Positions 52,454 to 61,410 of a stretch of DNA of 64,000 nucleotides are shown piece by piece. Below the pieces are notes generated by a model, which saw nothing but the letters and a program-made list of their open reading frames with translations, made no database searches and had not been told where the DNA came from. The stretch is from Syntrophaceae bacterium (GTDB lineage Bacteria > Desulfobacterota > BSN033 > UBA1163). How positions within the stretch are numbered: position 1 is the first letter of the stretch; every line of letters begins with the position of its first letter. Where the stretch lies: NCBI GenBank assembly GCA_013388635.1, contig JACAEX010000088.1:1-64000 (forward strand), read 5' to 3'. The position numbers and the translations under genes were made by a program.

Positions 52454-53179
52454 TTATTCAAGAATGCGGCCACCAGTCCACTCCAAGCCTGCTCGTTGGA
52501 TGTTTTCTAACAAGAAGGGATAAAGAATTAACTCTTCCTCCTCGAAGTCGTAAAAATCAGGCCGGATCTCCCTCAGTCTGTGTCTCAGCTTCCTGATCTC
52601 CTCTCTCGAAGAGAAGTTGGCCATGACCGCTGGGAAACAATCAATCCCTTCCTCTACCAGGTTTTCCAATGCCTTTATCTGTAAACCAAAGCCCTCTGAT
52701 TTCGCTCCGGTTAACCGTGCGAAATCTTCGGCGCAGACTCCTTTCAGGCTAACCCGGACGTAAAGATTGGGGAATCGGGACAGCTCCCTGGCATAAGAGC
52801 GATCGTGGCCGAGCAAAATGCCATTTGTCTCAAGGATGAAATGAATCTCTTTTGGAATGAGCTGGAGGACCCTCAGCAGATGAGACCGGTGAAGCGTGGG
52901 TTCGTTTCCACTGATCCTGACTTGATGAAACCCCTTCCTTCTTACAATGGAGAGGAGATTTTGAGCTACCTCCTCAGGTGAATAGAATCGCCCTGTTTCT
53001 TTCGGTCGAACGACGATGTGCCAGGACCAGCAGAAGAGACATCTCAAACAGCATCCGACACAGTCTGCGGTGGCAATCCCTCCATAAAATGGAGCAGGCC
53101 TGAACCGATAGTACTTCCTCTTCTCTTCAGATCCAATGATCCTTCCTACGCCTTCAGCCCTTTCGACAGGATCGTACAC
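52454..53179 (-). CDS. Radical SAM protein (pyruvate-formate-lyase-activase-like)
   Basis: 241 residues with the cluster site CCLRCLFCWSW (CX3CX2C), the SAM-facing block ISGNEPTLHRSHL and FILETNGILLGHD, which resemble the activase group. It starts GTG 53179 at the edge of a repeat, and its downstream end borders another copy, so the gene sits between 24-base direct repeats. Function unknown; no glycyl-radical enzyme is near. Extra cysteines (CVGCC) before the cluster are seen. Confidence 0.78.
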   Translation of the reverse strand: MYDPVERAEGVGRIIGSEEKRKYYRFRPAPFYGGIATADCVGCCLRCLFCWSWHIVVRPKETGRFYSPEEVAQNLLSIVRRKGFHQVRISGNEPTLHRSHLLRVLQLIPKEIHFILETNGILLGHDRSYARELSRFPNLYVRVSLKGVCAEDFARLTGAKSEGFGLQIKALENLVEEGIDCFPAVMANFSSREEIRKLRHRLREIRPDFYDFEEEELILYPFLLENIQRAGLEWTGGRILE

Positions 53180-53322
53180 CTAAAATCCCAATAACCAAAT
53201 TCAAAACCCAAAAAAGCTCCAGTCACCCAAAAAAACAATCAAACGGGTCTTTTTTTACATTTCAGTCATCGGAAGTTTTGGTTATTATTTGATTATTGGA
53301 GCTTGGGATTTGGTAACTCTGG
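53178..53322. repeat. Long AT-rich repeat, copy 2
   Basis: Same family as 52304-52453: CCAATAACCAAATTCAAA words on the left and the shared 24-base block at 53276-53299, ending near TTGGGATTTGG. Inverted words can pair to a long hairpin. It starts on the GTG of the radical SAM gene. Confidence 0.7.
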
Positions 53323-53324
53323 AC

Positions 53325-56018
53325 TTACATCCTCTCCCTTAGCTCCATGGCTTCAGAGACCAGTTCGATCACCTGATCAAATTGGAAGGGTTTGGAGATG
53401 ATGAGATCGATCCCGCTCTCGCTCATCTTTTCTCTATTCAATTCCATTCCCCATCCCGTGATCATCACGATGGGAGTTTTTGGATTCATTTCTTTGATCG
53501 TCTTCCCCACCTCCAATCCAGATATTTTTGGCATGCCGAGATCGGTGAAGACCAGGTCAAAGCTTTCGTTTTTGAATCGCTCAATCCCCTCCTCTCCATC
53601 CGAGGCGACCACCACCCGATGCCCTTTGACCTCGAGCATGCGGCAGAGGATATCCCGGACCGACTCCTCATCATCGATCACCAAAATCCGTGCAGGCTGG
53701 ACCTCTGTCACCCGCTTCGATACCTTCTCCTCCACCTCTTTTCTTTCGGAGCCTACGGGAAGGTGGATGATGAAGGTCGTCCCCTTGCCGGGTTCGCTCT
53801 CGATCAAGATCTCTCCCCCGTGCCGCTTGATGATCCCATAGGAGACGCTCATGCCAAGCCCTGAGCTGGGCACCCCCTTGGTCGTGAAGAATGGGTCAAA
53901 CACCCTCTTCTTTACCTCCTCCGTCATTCCGATGCCGGTATCAGAGATCCTGACTTCAACCCGATGATCCGTTTGTGGCCGGGTGGAGATGCTTAGCTGG
54001 CCTCCCTCTGGCATGGCGTCGACCGCATTGAAAATGATGTTGGTGAGCACCTCCCTCAACTCCGATGGATTCCCCAGCACGAAAGGCACGTCCTCGAGAC
54101 TTCTTGTCAGCTCGATCTGTATGCCTCTCTTCTGCGCCTGATCTTTCCAGCGGGGTTGGGTCACGTTGATCACTTCGGCAACAATCTCATTGATCGAGAG
54201 CAGAGTGAACTCCTTATCCCTTTTCACCCCTGTAAACTCCTGTATCCGGCGCACGGTCTCTGCTCCATCCTTTGAAGCCTGCTCAATCGCCCTCAACCGT
54301 TCACGGATCTCTTCGGGCGAGAGATGATCTAACTGGTGGAAGAGGAGCTGGATGTTACCGACGATGACGGCGAGGATGTTATTAAAATCGTGGGCCACGC
54401 CGCTGGCCATCTCTCCCATGGCCCTCAATTTCTCGGTCTGCACCATCTGATCCTGGGCCTGTTTCAGCTCTTCGAGTGTTCGTTTGAGATCGGAGAAGAG
54501 CCGGGCGTTCTCGATCGAGATAGCCATCTGACTGGCAAAGGAGGAGAGGACCTTGAGATCCTCCTCATCAAACCCCATCAGCTCACGACTCTCGATGTCA
54601 AGAACCCCGATCAGCTGCCCCCTTCCTTTGAGCGGAAAGGCCACCTCTGATTTCCCTTCTTCCGTTCCGCGAATATATCTGGGGTCTTTCGATACATCAG
54701 CAACATAGAGCGGTTCGCCTGTGTGGGCCACCCAACCCACGATCCCATCCACCCCCACCCTGAGTCTCAGGTCTTTCACCTCTTCAAAATCCCTGCCCGA
54801 GACCGCTTTCATATAGAGCTCTTCCCTCTCCTGATCCAGAAAGAAGACACCGCATAACGCATACCCCCACTGCTCCCGGAGAAGTTCCAATGCCTTTTTG
54901 AGCAGCTCGTCGAGGTCGAGCGTCGACGAAAGGGCCTTCCCGACCTCATAAAGGGTCGTCAGCTGTCTGATCTTGGCCAAAGAGTCCTCATAGAGCCTCG
55001 CATTCCCTATAGCGATCGCAGCCTGGTGGGCAAAATTGAAGAGGAGGTCGATCTCGTTCTGTTGAAAGTGTTTGTGAGGATCTGAGCTATTCACCACCAT
55101 CGCCCCGATGATCATCTCCCTGACGATCAGAGGAACCCCCAAGACCTCCTTAAAATGATAGGAATTGGGCTCTCCGATTCGGTCGGAATGGTAATCATAA
55201 TCCTGGTAAACGACAGGGACCTTCCCCTTCACCACCTCCCCCACAACGCCGCCGGATGAGACCGGAAATTCGCTTCCCAGCAGAGACTCCGGCAGTCCAT
55301 GGACGATGGCAATAGCGTAATTCTGTTTCCGGCTATCCCAGAGCGCAACTGCCCCCGATTCCGCGCCCAGCAGCCCGACCGCGCGCTCAATGATCTTCTG
55401 GAGGATCACCTGCAATTCAAGCCGGGAGGCTATCTCCTGGCTGATGGAATAGAGGATCCGCTGCTCTTCTAAACGTCTGACGTTCTCCGTATAGAGAAAG
55501 ATCCTCTCCATGGCACCGCCGAGGACCTGACCGATGGCGTTGAAGAGGTCCCTGTCATAGGATGTAAATTTATGAAAATCCCTCCAGGCGATGTTCAGCG
55601 TGCCGTAGATCTTATCCCTCGCCTTCAAGGGGATGACCGCCAGGGATTTTAAACCCTCTTCGACCGCTGTTGAAGCTGCTTTGGGGTGGCCAGGATAATC
55701 CTCGATGAACACCGGCACACCGGTAAGGGCTACCTCGCCGGTGATCCCCTCGCTGGGGTTCAATCGCTTCGCTCTCTCCACAAACCTTCTGGAAAAGTTT
55801 CGTTGTGCCGCGAAGACCAGAGTCTCACCCTTCTCATCTAAAAGGTAGACCCCGGCAGAACGGACCCCTATCAGTTCCGTGACCTTATTCAGAGTGTTAT
55901 TGAGGGCCTCATGGAGATCAACGGCTTCATTGACGGCCTGGCTGATTTCGGCAAGAATGGAGAACTCACTATTAAGTCTCTGAATCTCTTCTTCCAGATC
56001 TTTGAGCGATTTCTTCAT
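53325..56018 (-). CDS. Hybrid sensor kinase with three GAF domains and receiver
   Basis: 897 residues, no membrane segments, so cytoplasmic. N-terminal coiled coil, GAF 1 (about 25-175), GAF 2 (about 195-345), GAF 3 (about 360-505), HisKA with the histidine in MASGVAHDFNNILAVIVGNI, HATPase (about 640-755: VLTNIIFNAVDAMPEGG, RISDTGIGM, SSGLGMSVSYGI) and a C-terminal receiver (about 775-890: ILVIDDEESVRDIL, LVFTDLGMPKISG, ISKPFQFDQVI). Receiver follows kinase in one chain, so phosphate may be relayed on. Target not evident; it sits alone between repeats and a DUF2284 gene. Confidence 0.88.
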   Translation of the reverse strand: MKKSLKDLEEEIQRLNSEFSILAEISQAVNEAVDLHEALNNTLNKVTELIGVRSAGVYLLDEKGETLVFAAQRNFSRRFVERAKRLNPSEGITGEVALTGVPVFIEDYPGHPKAASTAVEEGLKSLAVIPLKARDKIYGTLNIAWRDFHKFTSYDRDLFNAIGQVLGGAMERIFLYTENVRRLEEQRILYSISQEIASRLELQVILQKIIERAVGLLGAESGAVALWDSRKQNYAIAIVHGLPESLLGSEFPVSSGGVVGEVVKGKVPVVYQDYDYHSDRIGEPNSYHFKEVLGVPLIVREMIIGAMVVNSSDPHKHFQQNEIDLLFNFAHQAAIAIGNARLYEDSLAKIRQLTTLYEVGKALSSTLDLDELLKKALELLREQWGYALCGVFFLDQEREELYMKAVSGRDFEEVKDLRLRVGVDGIVGWVAHTGEPLYVADVSKDPRYIRGTEEGKSEVAFPLKGRGQLIGVLDIESRELMGFDEEDLKVLSSFASQMAISIENARLFSDLKRTLEELKQAQDQMVQTEKLRAMGEMASGVAHDFNNILAVIVGNIQLLFHQLDHLSPEEIRERLRAIEQASKDGAETVRRIQEFTGVKRDKEFTLLSINEIVAEVINVTQPRWKDQAQKRGIQIELTRSLEDVPFVLGNPSELREVLTNIIFNAVDAMPEGGQLSISTRPQTDHRVEVRISDTGIGMTEEVKKRVFDPFFTTKGVPSSGLGMSVSYGIIKRHGGEILIESEPGKGTTFIIHLPVGSERKEVEEKVSKRVTEVQPARILVIDDEESVRDILCRMLEVKGHRVVVASDGEEGIERFKNESFDLVFTDLGMPKISGLEVGKTIKEMNPKTPIVMITGWGMELNREKMSESGIDLIISKPFQFDQVIELVSEAMELRERM

Positions 56019-56040
56019 CCTCCCTCCTCAACGAAAAACT

Positions 56041-56559
56041 TCACTCCACCAATATGACCCCGTAGAGATTTCTCTCTTCCTCATGGGATCGAACCACTTC
56101 AATAGGAAACCCATTGTCCCTTGCCGTTTTAAAGACATCGATACCACAGGCCTCCATCGCGGGCCTCGCCTCATACCCGTGCTTACAGACCCCCTTCGGA
56201 TCGCAGGTTTTACAGAGACGGCAGGGGCCGGAGCCCATGCTCCACGCCTTATAGTACCCATCGAGAAAGATCTCAATCTCAAGACGGACGACCGTCTCAT
56301 TGAAGCCCCTGGACCTCTCTCCCCTCTGCAGCCTTCGATGGAGCAAGATCGCCTTCTCATAGGAGTCGATCACCTTCCGCGTCACGTCCGGAGTTGGCGT
56401 ACAGGGAGGACAACAGAGGCTCATCCCGAAACCCGGACATCCGAACTGGCACTTCATCCTCACCCACTGAGCCGTGACAATGGAACGGGGATCGATCACC
56501 TTTGCTCCATCCATTCCCAACTCCAATGCCTTGTCGCAGTAGACCTCCAATCGCTTCAT
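56041..56559 (-). CDS. DUF2284 metal-binding protein
   Basis: 172 residues rich in cysteine, with blocks CQFGCPGFGMSLCCPPCTPTP and GSGPCRLCKTCDPKGVCKHG. This is the pattern of DUF2284, proteins assumed to bind a metal or iron-sulfur cluster and found mainly in anaerobes. The 22-base gap to the kinase start suggests joint transcription upstream of the kinase gene. No reaction is known. Confidence 0.85.
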   Translation of the reverse strand: MKRLEVYCDKALELGMDGAKVIDPRSIVTAQWVRMKCQFGCPGFGMSLCCPPCTPTPDVTRKVIDSYEKAILLHRRLQRGERSRGFNETVVRLEIEIFLDGYYKAWSMGSGPCRLCKTCDPKGVCKHGYEARPAMEACGIDVFKTARDNGFPIEVVRSHEEERNLYGVILVE

Positions 56560-56625
56560 CCTCTCTCAATCCCCTCCTTTTCTGGCCAGTCATAATTGAA
56601 CTTGATACCCGGGGGGCACATGGCA

Positions 56626-56698
56626 AATTCCAGTCCCCAAATAACCAAACCGGAATTTGGATCATCGGAGCTTTGGTTATTATTGCTTATTTCCTCTG
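56626..56698. repeat. Diverged copy of the AACCAAAT/TTGGTTATT repeat
   Basis: CAAATAACCAAACCGG and, after a short loop, CTTTGGTTATTATTGCTTATT. Same word order as at 52304 and 53178 but shorter. It runs to the stop of the M48 gene. Confidence 0.55.
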
Positions 56699-58099
56699 GC
56701 TCAACTCCTTGATCTCTCGTTGCGCCTCCTCCCTTTCCGGGCTTCCTCTCTCCAACAAATCGAAAGCCGTCCTGAAATGGAGAAGGGCGTTCTTCGCCTC
56801 CCCTTTCAATTTAAAATGTTTCCCGAAATAGAAATGGGAAAGCCCCTTCTGGCCCATTCTTCCATAAACCGAACCGAGGCTATGATAGACCTCCACGAAC
56901 TCAGGTGCCTCTTTCTGGATCTTCAGAAAGAGAGGCAGGGCCCTGGCAAATTCCCCCTTCTCCTGATATGCTCTCCCGAGGTAATAAAGGCCTAATAGAT
57001 CGACGCCCTGGTCCTGGCCGGCTCCTAAGGTCGGCTCGATTGTCTCAAGGTTTTCAATTGCCTGATCCAGCTTTCCTGAAAGGAAATAGACGATGCCAAG
57101 CTCCCTCAAGGTATCCGTATCATTGGGCGCCAATGCCCGTGCCTTCTGAAGGGCCTCCAGCGATCTGTCCAGCCTCCCCGTCTTCCGGTAGGCAAGACCC
57201 AATCCGTAGTATCCCTCTAAATCCTTTGGGTTGTTCTCAACCAGTGACTGAAAATGAGCGATGGCAACGTGGGGCTCCTTCTCTTCCACAAAGGCCTTCA
57301 CCTGAATCTTTCTAAAATTGCCCGATGTCTTGAAAGGACCTTTCGGCCTCCCTCCTGCCTGGAGGAGGTTTTCCAAGAGCGAAATCCGGCTCTCCACCGC
57401 AGGGTGGGTCAAAAGATAGGGGGGTACCTTCGACCCGGAGGCCAGACCGATTTTATAAATCTTGCTAAGAAAAGTGATCAACCCGTTGGGATCATAACCT
57501 GCTTTAACCATATAGTTGAAACCGTTCTGATCTGCATCCGTCTCCATTTCTCGAGTATATTTCAAGGCAAGGGCCTCTGCCGTGGCTGTCGCCATGGCCG
57601 CAGCCGCCTCAGAACCTGCCCCCCCTCCCCCCAGTAGAACCCCGGCAAGAATGGCGGCAAAGGTGGCGATGTTAAGCCGTTTCGATTTCTCAATCAACTG
57701 GGCTACATGTCTCTGCATGACGTGGGCGATCTCATGGCTGAGCACTCCTGCGACCTCCTGTTCGTCCTCTGCTAAGGCAAGGAGCCCTGTGGTGACGAAG
57801 ATGTAGCCGCCCGGAATGGCAAAGGCATTCGGATCAGGTCCATTGATCAGATAGAATTTGAAATCAAAAGGGCTTGGACCGATCTGGGCAACCAGGGAAT
57901 GGCCCAACCTCTCTAAATAGGTCCGAAGGGTGAGGTCCCTTACCCACTCGACCTTCTTCTCCATCTCGAGGACGACCCTCTTGCCCAGCTTCTTCTCCTC
58001 CTCTACGGTCATGGCCAGGGTGCCTCGGCCAAAGCCTTCAAAGAGAAGGCAGAGAAGGAGAAGAAAGGCGATCTTAGAGAAGATTCTTCGGTGTATCAT
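56687..58099 (-). CDS. BepA-like M48 metalloprotease with TPR tail
   Basis: 470 residues: signal peptide (IAFLLLLCLLFEGFGRG), peptidase M48 domain with the zinc site VLSHEIAHVMQRH and the third ligand region YTREMETDADQNGFNYM, then a TPR region (about 285-460). This is the order of BepA/YfgC, a periplasmic outer-membrane protein assembly protease that acts with Bam and LptD. Its link to the nearby cytochrome operon is not evident. Start ATG 58099. Confidence 0.9.
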   Translation of the reverse strand: MIHRRIFSKIAFLLLLCLLFEGFGRGTLAMTVEEEKKLGKRVVLEMEKKVEWVRDLTLRTYLERLGHSLVAQIGPSPFDFKFYLINGPDPNAFAIPGGYIFVTTGLLALAEDEQEVAGVLSHEIAHVMQRHVAQLIEKSKRLNIATFAAILAGVLLGGGGAGSEAAAAMATATAEALALKYTREMETDADQNGFNYMVKAGYDPNGLITFLSKIYKIGLASGSKVPPYLLTHPAVESRISLLENLLQAGGRPKGPFKTSGNFRKIQVKAFVEEKEPHVAIAHFQSLVENNPKDLEGYYGLGLAYRKTGRLDRSLEALQKARALAPNDTDTLRELGIVYFLSGKLDQAIENLETIEPTLGAGQDQGVDLLGLYYLGRAYQEKGEFARALPLFLKIQKEAPEFVEVYHSLGSVYGRMGQKGLSHFYFGKHFKLKGEAKNALLHFRTAFDLLERGSPEREEAQREIKELSQRK

Positions 58100-58473
58100 C
58101 TCCTCACCTCAAACTGTTTTAATATTACCATGTCCTCCCCGTTCTTACAACAACCAAAAAGGAGTAATCGTTCACTCCTTCGTGGAAACTTTCCACCATC
58201 GGGCGGGGATGTCGGAGAGAATCTTATAGCGGAAACCTTATCTTGTCTCCCAACTACAAGAATACCATGGGCCTCGAAACGGCGTGCTGTGATGAAGGGT
58301 CACCTTTCTAAGCCTAATCTTAAATCATCCGACCGCTTGATAAGATTTTCGGAGATATTCCCGCCCGATGGCAGCCTTTCTCCACGCTTCAGTGACGTAT
58401 TAAGAGCCACGGAATGCCTCGGTGATGGGTATGGAATCAACCGATCTGATAGGAAGGAAAAAGTAATAAATAA

Positions 58474-58536
58474 GCCCTACATATCCTCTCCATTTGGGTG
58501 GGGTTTGGATGGTGGGAGTTAGAGGATATGTAGGGC
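58474..58536. repeat. 16-bp perfect hairpin with G-rich loop
   Basis: GCCCTACATATCCTCT (58474-58489) and its exact complement at 58521-58536 bracket a 31-base loop. On the plus strand the loop has GGG-GGGG-GG-GG-GGG runs (58496-58517), which may form a quadruplex-like fold. Nothing else is seen in 58100-58570. It lies downstream of the cytochrome operon and upstream of the M48 gene on the same strand, so it may act as a terminator or be an interspersed element. Confidence 0.6.
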
Positions 58537-58570
58537 CCCAAAATTTCTGCGCTGTGCCCTTTGCCCTTTG

Positions 58571-58741
58571 TTAATGCTCCAGGCAGGGCCGCCGGAATGA
58601 AAAATCTCCCGATTCAGTGATCTTCCACTTCAACCAATCGTAGCTCCTTTTCAAAAACTTCTCTTCCCGAAGATGAGAGCGCTTCTTCCCCTTCTTTCTC
58701 GAATAAGGCCCGTACCGGTGATTCCATTCGTTCGTTAACAT
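58571..58741 (-). CDS. Small basic protein at the end of the cytochrome operon
   Basis: A 56-residue frame from ATG 58741 to the stop at 58571-58573. The ribosome site reads GGGAGGTGAT about 5 bases before the ATG, which is close to ideal. The product is rich in Lys and Arg (YSRKKGKKRSHLREEKFLKR, then SYDWLKWKI), with no membrane segment. It begins 34 bases after the cytochrome b stop, so it would be the last gene of the operon. No known family comes to mind. A strong ribosome site and position support it; conservation is untested. Confidence 0.55.
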   Translation of the reverse strand: MLTNEWNHRYGPYSRKKGKKRSHLREEKFLKRSYDWLKWKITESGDFSFRRPCLEH

Positions 58742-58775
58742 CGGCAATCACCTCCCTTAAGGTGGATTATTGGTC

Positions 58776-59609
58776 TCACTCTCCTTTCCAATTCTTTATC
58801 GTCTGGTTTAAACCCTGGACGGTACCGTAGAGTCGCTTGATGGGAAAGATCTTTTCCCTCCTCTCACCACGAAGAGGATAGACCCTACCTCCACCTACAG
58901 CCGCCGCCTCACCAAACTCCACCAGCTTTCCCTTCTCCTCGGCCTTGAGCCTCTCCAGCTCGAGGCCGTGCTCCTTCTCCATTTCGTGTTCTGTCAGGTG
59001 CCCCGTGATCCACGCCCAGCTCATGGGATAGACATCGGGATTGAAGATCACCGAATAGAAGTGCCAGACAATGATGGTGAGCGTGGCCAGGATCGCCTCA
59101 TAAAAATGGATGGCCCGGGCCACATCGAATGTCCATTTCGGAAAAAATTTGAGCCATTCCACCTCAAACCAGAGGATGAAACCCGTTACCGTCATGACGA
59201 TCGTCCCCCAGATCAGTCCGAGGTATTCCGCCTTCTCCCGGAAATTGAACCGGGGCATCTTGATCTCCTTAGCTGGCCGATTGATGAAGAGATTGTTCTT
59301 CAACGTCTCCCAAGCATCTCTGAGGTCTTTCACCACGGGAACCATATCCTTTAAAATGCCTCTTCCCCTCTGAGTGAAGAGCATGTACAGGATATGGTAG
59401 CCACCCAAGGTCACGATGGCCACACCGGAAAGACGATGGAGGAATCCCCGGAGCGTCATCCCACCGGGCACATCCGTAATGGGAGAGACCCAGAAGGCCT
59501 CTGGGTACTTCAGGGCGAAGCCGGTGATGACGAGGATGGTGAAATTGATGAAGAGGTTGATGTGCTGAACCCTCTCATTCAACGTCATTCTCAAGTACTT
59601 TTTGGCCAT
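58776..59609 (-). CDS. Membrane cytochrome b (FdnI/b561-like)
   Basis: 277 residues from ATG 59609 (GGGGAG five bases upstream; GTG 59615 also possible). Four membrane helices with haem-ligand histidines: RVQHINLFINFTILVITGF, FLHRLSGVAIVTLGGYHILY and AIHFYEAILATLTIIVWHFY. This is the two-haem cytochrome b pattern of formate dehydrogenase gamma and related quinone-linked enzymes. It follows the 11-haem cytochrome c gene by about 40 bases, so the two probably form a quinol:cytochrome c oxidoreductase or the reverse. Confidence 0.83.
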   Translation of the reverse strand: MAKKYLRMTLNERVQHINLFINFTILVITGFALKYPEAFWVSPITDVPGGMTLRGFLHRLSGVAIVTLGGYHILYMLFTQRGRGILKDMVPVVKDLRDAWETLKNNLFINRPAKEIKMPRFNFREKAEYLGLIWGTIVMTVTGFILWFEVEWLKFFPKWTFDVARAIHFYEAILATLTIIVWHFYSVIFNPDVYPMSWAWITGHLTEHEMEKEHGLELERLKAEEKGKLVEFGEAAAVGGGRVYPLRGERREKIFPIKRLYGTVQGLNQTIKNWKGE

Positions 59610-59648
59610 GGCCACTCCCCGTTCTAAAAAAAGCCACTGTTCAGCAGA

Positions 59649-60908
59649 TCAATGCATGCGATCGATCGTCTTTCTCAGCCAGTCGGTAAAATTGAAGAAG
59701 ATCATCCCTCCGATGACGCACACGATCAGGATGATGTAGGTGATTCGCACCCATCCCACCACCTTCTCTCCGAAATCCTCCCCTGCGGTCGAGGCGACCG
59801 CATGCATCTTCCCCTTGGCAAAATTTTCTGATGCCCCGGGATGACAGTTTCCGCAGGTCTTCTGAAGGTTGTCCTTGTAGACCATCGATTTTGGATCCGA
59901 AGAGGGCCGGATATCGTGAACGCCATGACAGCTGGCGCAGTTGGCAGAATAGGTATCTCCTCCCCGGTAAGAGAGACCGTGAAAACTGTCATAATAGGAC
60001 TTCACCGGGGTTGTGGTGATCTTATACTCCCTTGAAATTCGCTCCGCCGCATGACATTGAGGACAGGTCGTCAAAGCGATCCTCCTCTCATTGACCGGAG
60101 AGTCCGGATCGACTTTTGCTTTAATCCCATGAATGCCATGGCAGGTGGTGCAGGTGGGAGAATCGGTCCTGCCTCTGGCGGCGAGCACCCCATGAATGCT
60201 TTCCGTAAATTGTTTGGTGATATCGGGATGGCAGGAGCCACAGGTTTGAGGAATGTTTGACCGAAAGATCGTCGATTTTGGATCGATCAGCGAGCGCAGA
60301 TTGTGGCTCCCGTGGCAACTGGTACAGGTGACCTCGCCTGTCTTTTTATGAACACTCTTCTGAAACGCCTCTCCAGGAATCGTCGCACCCAAGGCATGTT
60401 CCTTGACAAACTCGACATCAGAATGGCAACGATTGCACGTCCGCTCGATATTGGAGACGTGGGTCATCGATTTGGGATTCTTGCTCGGCTGGATGTTATG
60501 TTTCCCGTGACAATCGTAACAGTTGGCTGCCCTCTCCGTGCCCTTCATGATCAGCTTGGAATGAAGACCCTGCTGATACTCCTTCTCTGCCTCCCTGTGG
60601 CAAGTTCCGCAATGGACGCTCTTGTCCGCAGCCTTCTTCCCTCCTTCGGCGTGTCGATCGTCCTTGATCCGGGTATGGCAGCTCGAACAGGAGAGTTTTC
60701 CATGAACCGAACTTTTGAACCCTGCCTCTGAGACGAAGAGCGAGAGGCTTCGGCCACGGGGATCCTGTTTTTTCAATGACTCGTCCTGATGACAACCCAG
60801 GCAGAAGGATAGGTCGGCCCGGGCCACACCCACCATCAGCCCGACAAAGAGAGAGACGACCCCCGAGAGGACAACCCAGGTGCTCATGCCCACTTCTCTC
60901 CCCTTCAT
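59649..60908 (-). CDS. 11-haem cytochrome c with C-terminal anchor
   Basis: 419 residues, signal peptide (about 1-31), eleven CxxCH sites (CLGCH, CSSCH, CGTCH, CYDCH, CNRCH, CTSCH, CGSCH, CTTCH, CPQCH, CASCH, CGNCH) and one C-terminal membrane helix (YIILIVCVIGGMIFFNF). Haems are spaced along the chain as in wire-like periplasmic cytochromes. GGGAGGG stands 7 bases before ATG 60908, which overlaps the receiver-like gene by four bases (ATGA). Probably passes electrons from the cytochrome b partner to periplasmic acceptors. I do not know a named family. Confidence 0.87.
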   Translation of the reverse strand: MKGREVGMSTWVVLSGVVSLFVGLMVGVARADLSFCLGCHQDESLKKQDPRGRSLSLFVSEAGFKSSVHGKLSCSSCHTRIKDDRHAEGGKKAADKSVHCGTCHREAEKEYQQGLHSKLIMKGTERAANCYDCHGKHNIQPSKNPKSMTHVSNIERTCNRCHSDVEFVKEHALGATIPGEAFQKSVHKKTGEVTCTSCHGSHNLRSLIDPKSTIFRSNIPQTCGSCHPDITKQFTESIHGVLAARGRTDSPTCTTCHGIHGIKAKVDPDSPVNERRIALTTCPQCHAAERISREYKITTTPVKSYYDSFHGLSYRGGDTYSANCASCHGVHDIRPSSDPKSMVYKDNLQKTCGNCHPGASENFAKGKMHAVASTAGEDFGEKVVGWVRITYIILIVCVIGGMIFFNFTDWLRKTIDRMH

Positions 60909-61333
60909 GCAGGAACCCTCCCTGGAATGAGGAAAGGGAAAAAACCCTCTTTCAGATTCTCCCTCTCGATCTTTTCAAAAGCACATTCCACAGCAGACTT
61001 GACCTCCTCGAGATCGACCGGTTTCATCGCTTGATAGAAGATCCCTGCTCCCCGGAGACGCTTCACCAGGCCAAGGGAAGCCTCTGAAGAGATCACAATC
61101 ACCTGGATCTTATCGTTGATCTTTTTGACCAGGGGAAGCAGATCACAGGCCTTCACGCCTTCGATCTCATCATCGAGGAGGACAACCAGGATCTTGCCGT
61201 TTCGAACCTTTCGAATCACCTCGCTCACCATCCGGGCTGTCTCCACTCTGTACCCGACGCCGTGAAAAAAAGTGGAGAGCGATCTGGCCAAGAGATCGTC
61301 CTGATAAGCAATAAGGATCGTTTTCGATTTCAT
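60905..61333 (-). CDS. Receiver-domain protein in the cytochrome operon
   Basis: 142 residues of CheY-like form: ILIAYQDDLLARSLSTFF, candidate phosphorylation Asp in VVLLDDEIEGVKACDLL, VIVISSEASLGLVK, and the conserved lysine in YQAMKPVDLEEVK. The first acidic pair is present but the usual proline after the Asp is replaced. No output domain. It shares four bases with the 11-haem cytochrome gene, so it is translated with it; a receiver in a respiratory operon may sense or scaffold. Confidence 0.75.
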   Translation of the reverse strand: MKSKTILIAYQDDLLARSLSTFFHGVGYRVETARMVSEVIRKVRNGKILVVLLDDEIEGVKACDLLPLVKKINDKIQVIVISSEASLGLVKRLRGAGIFYQAMKPVDLEEVKSAVECAFEKIERENLKEGFFPFLIPGRVPA

Positions 61334-61410
61334 CTCAATTTCTCCGATTCCCTAAGAAACCTCTCTCGCCTGCCCAGAAGAGGAGCAACCTCTCCTCAGT
61401 ATGCCTCTTC

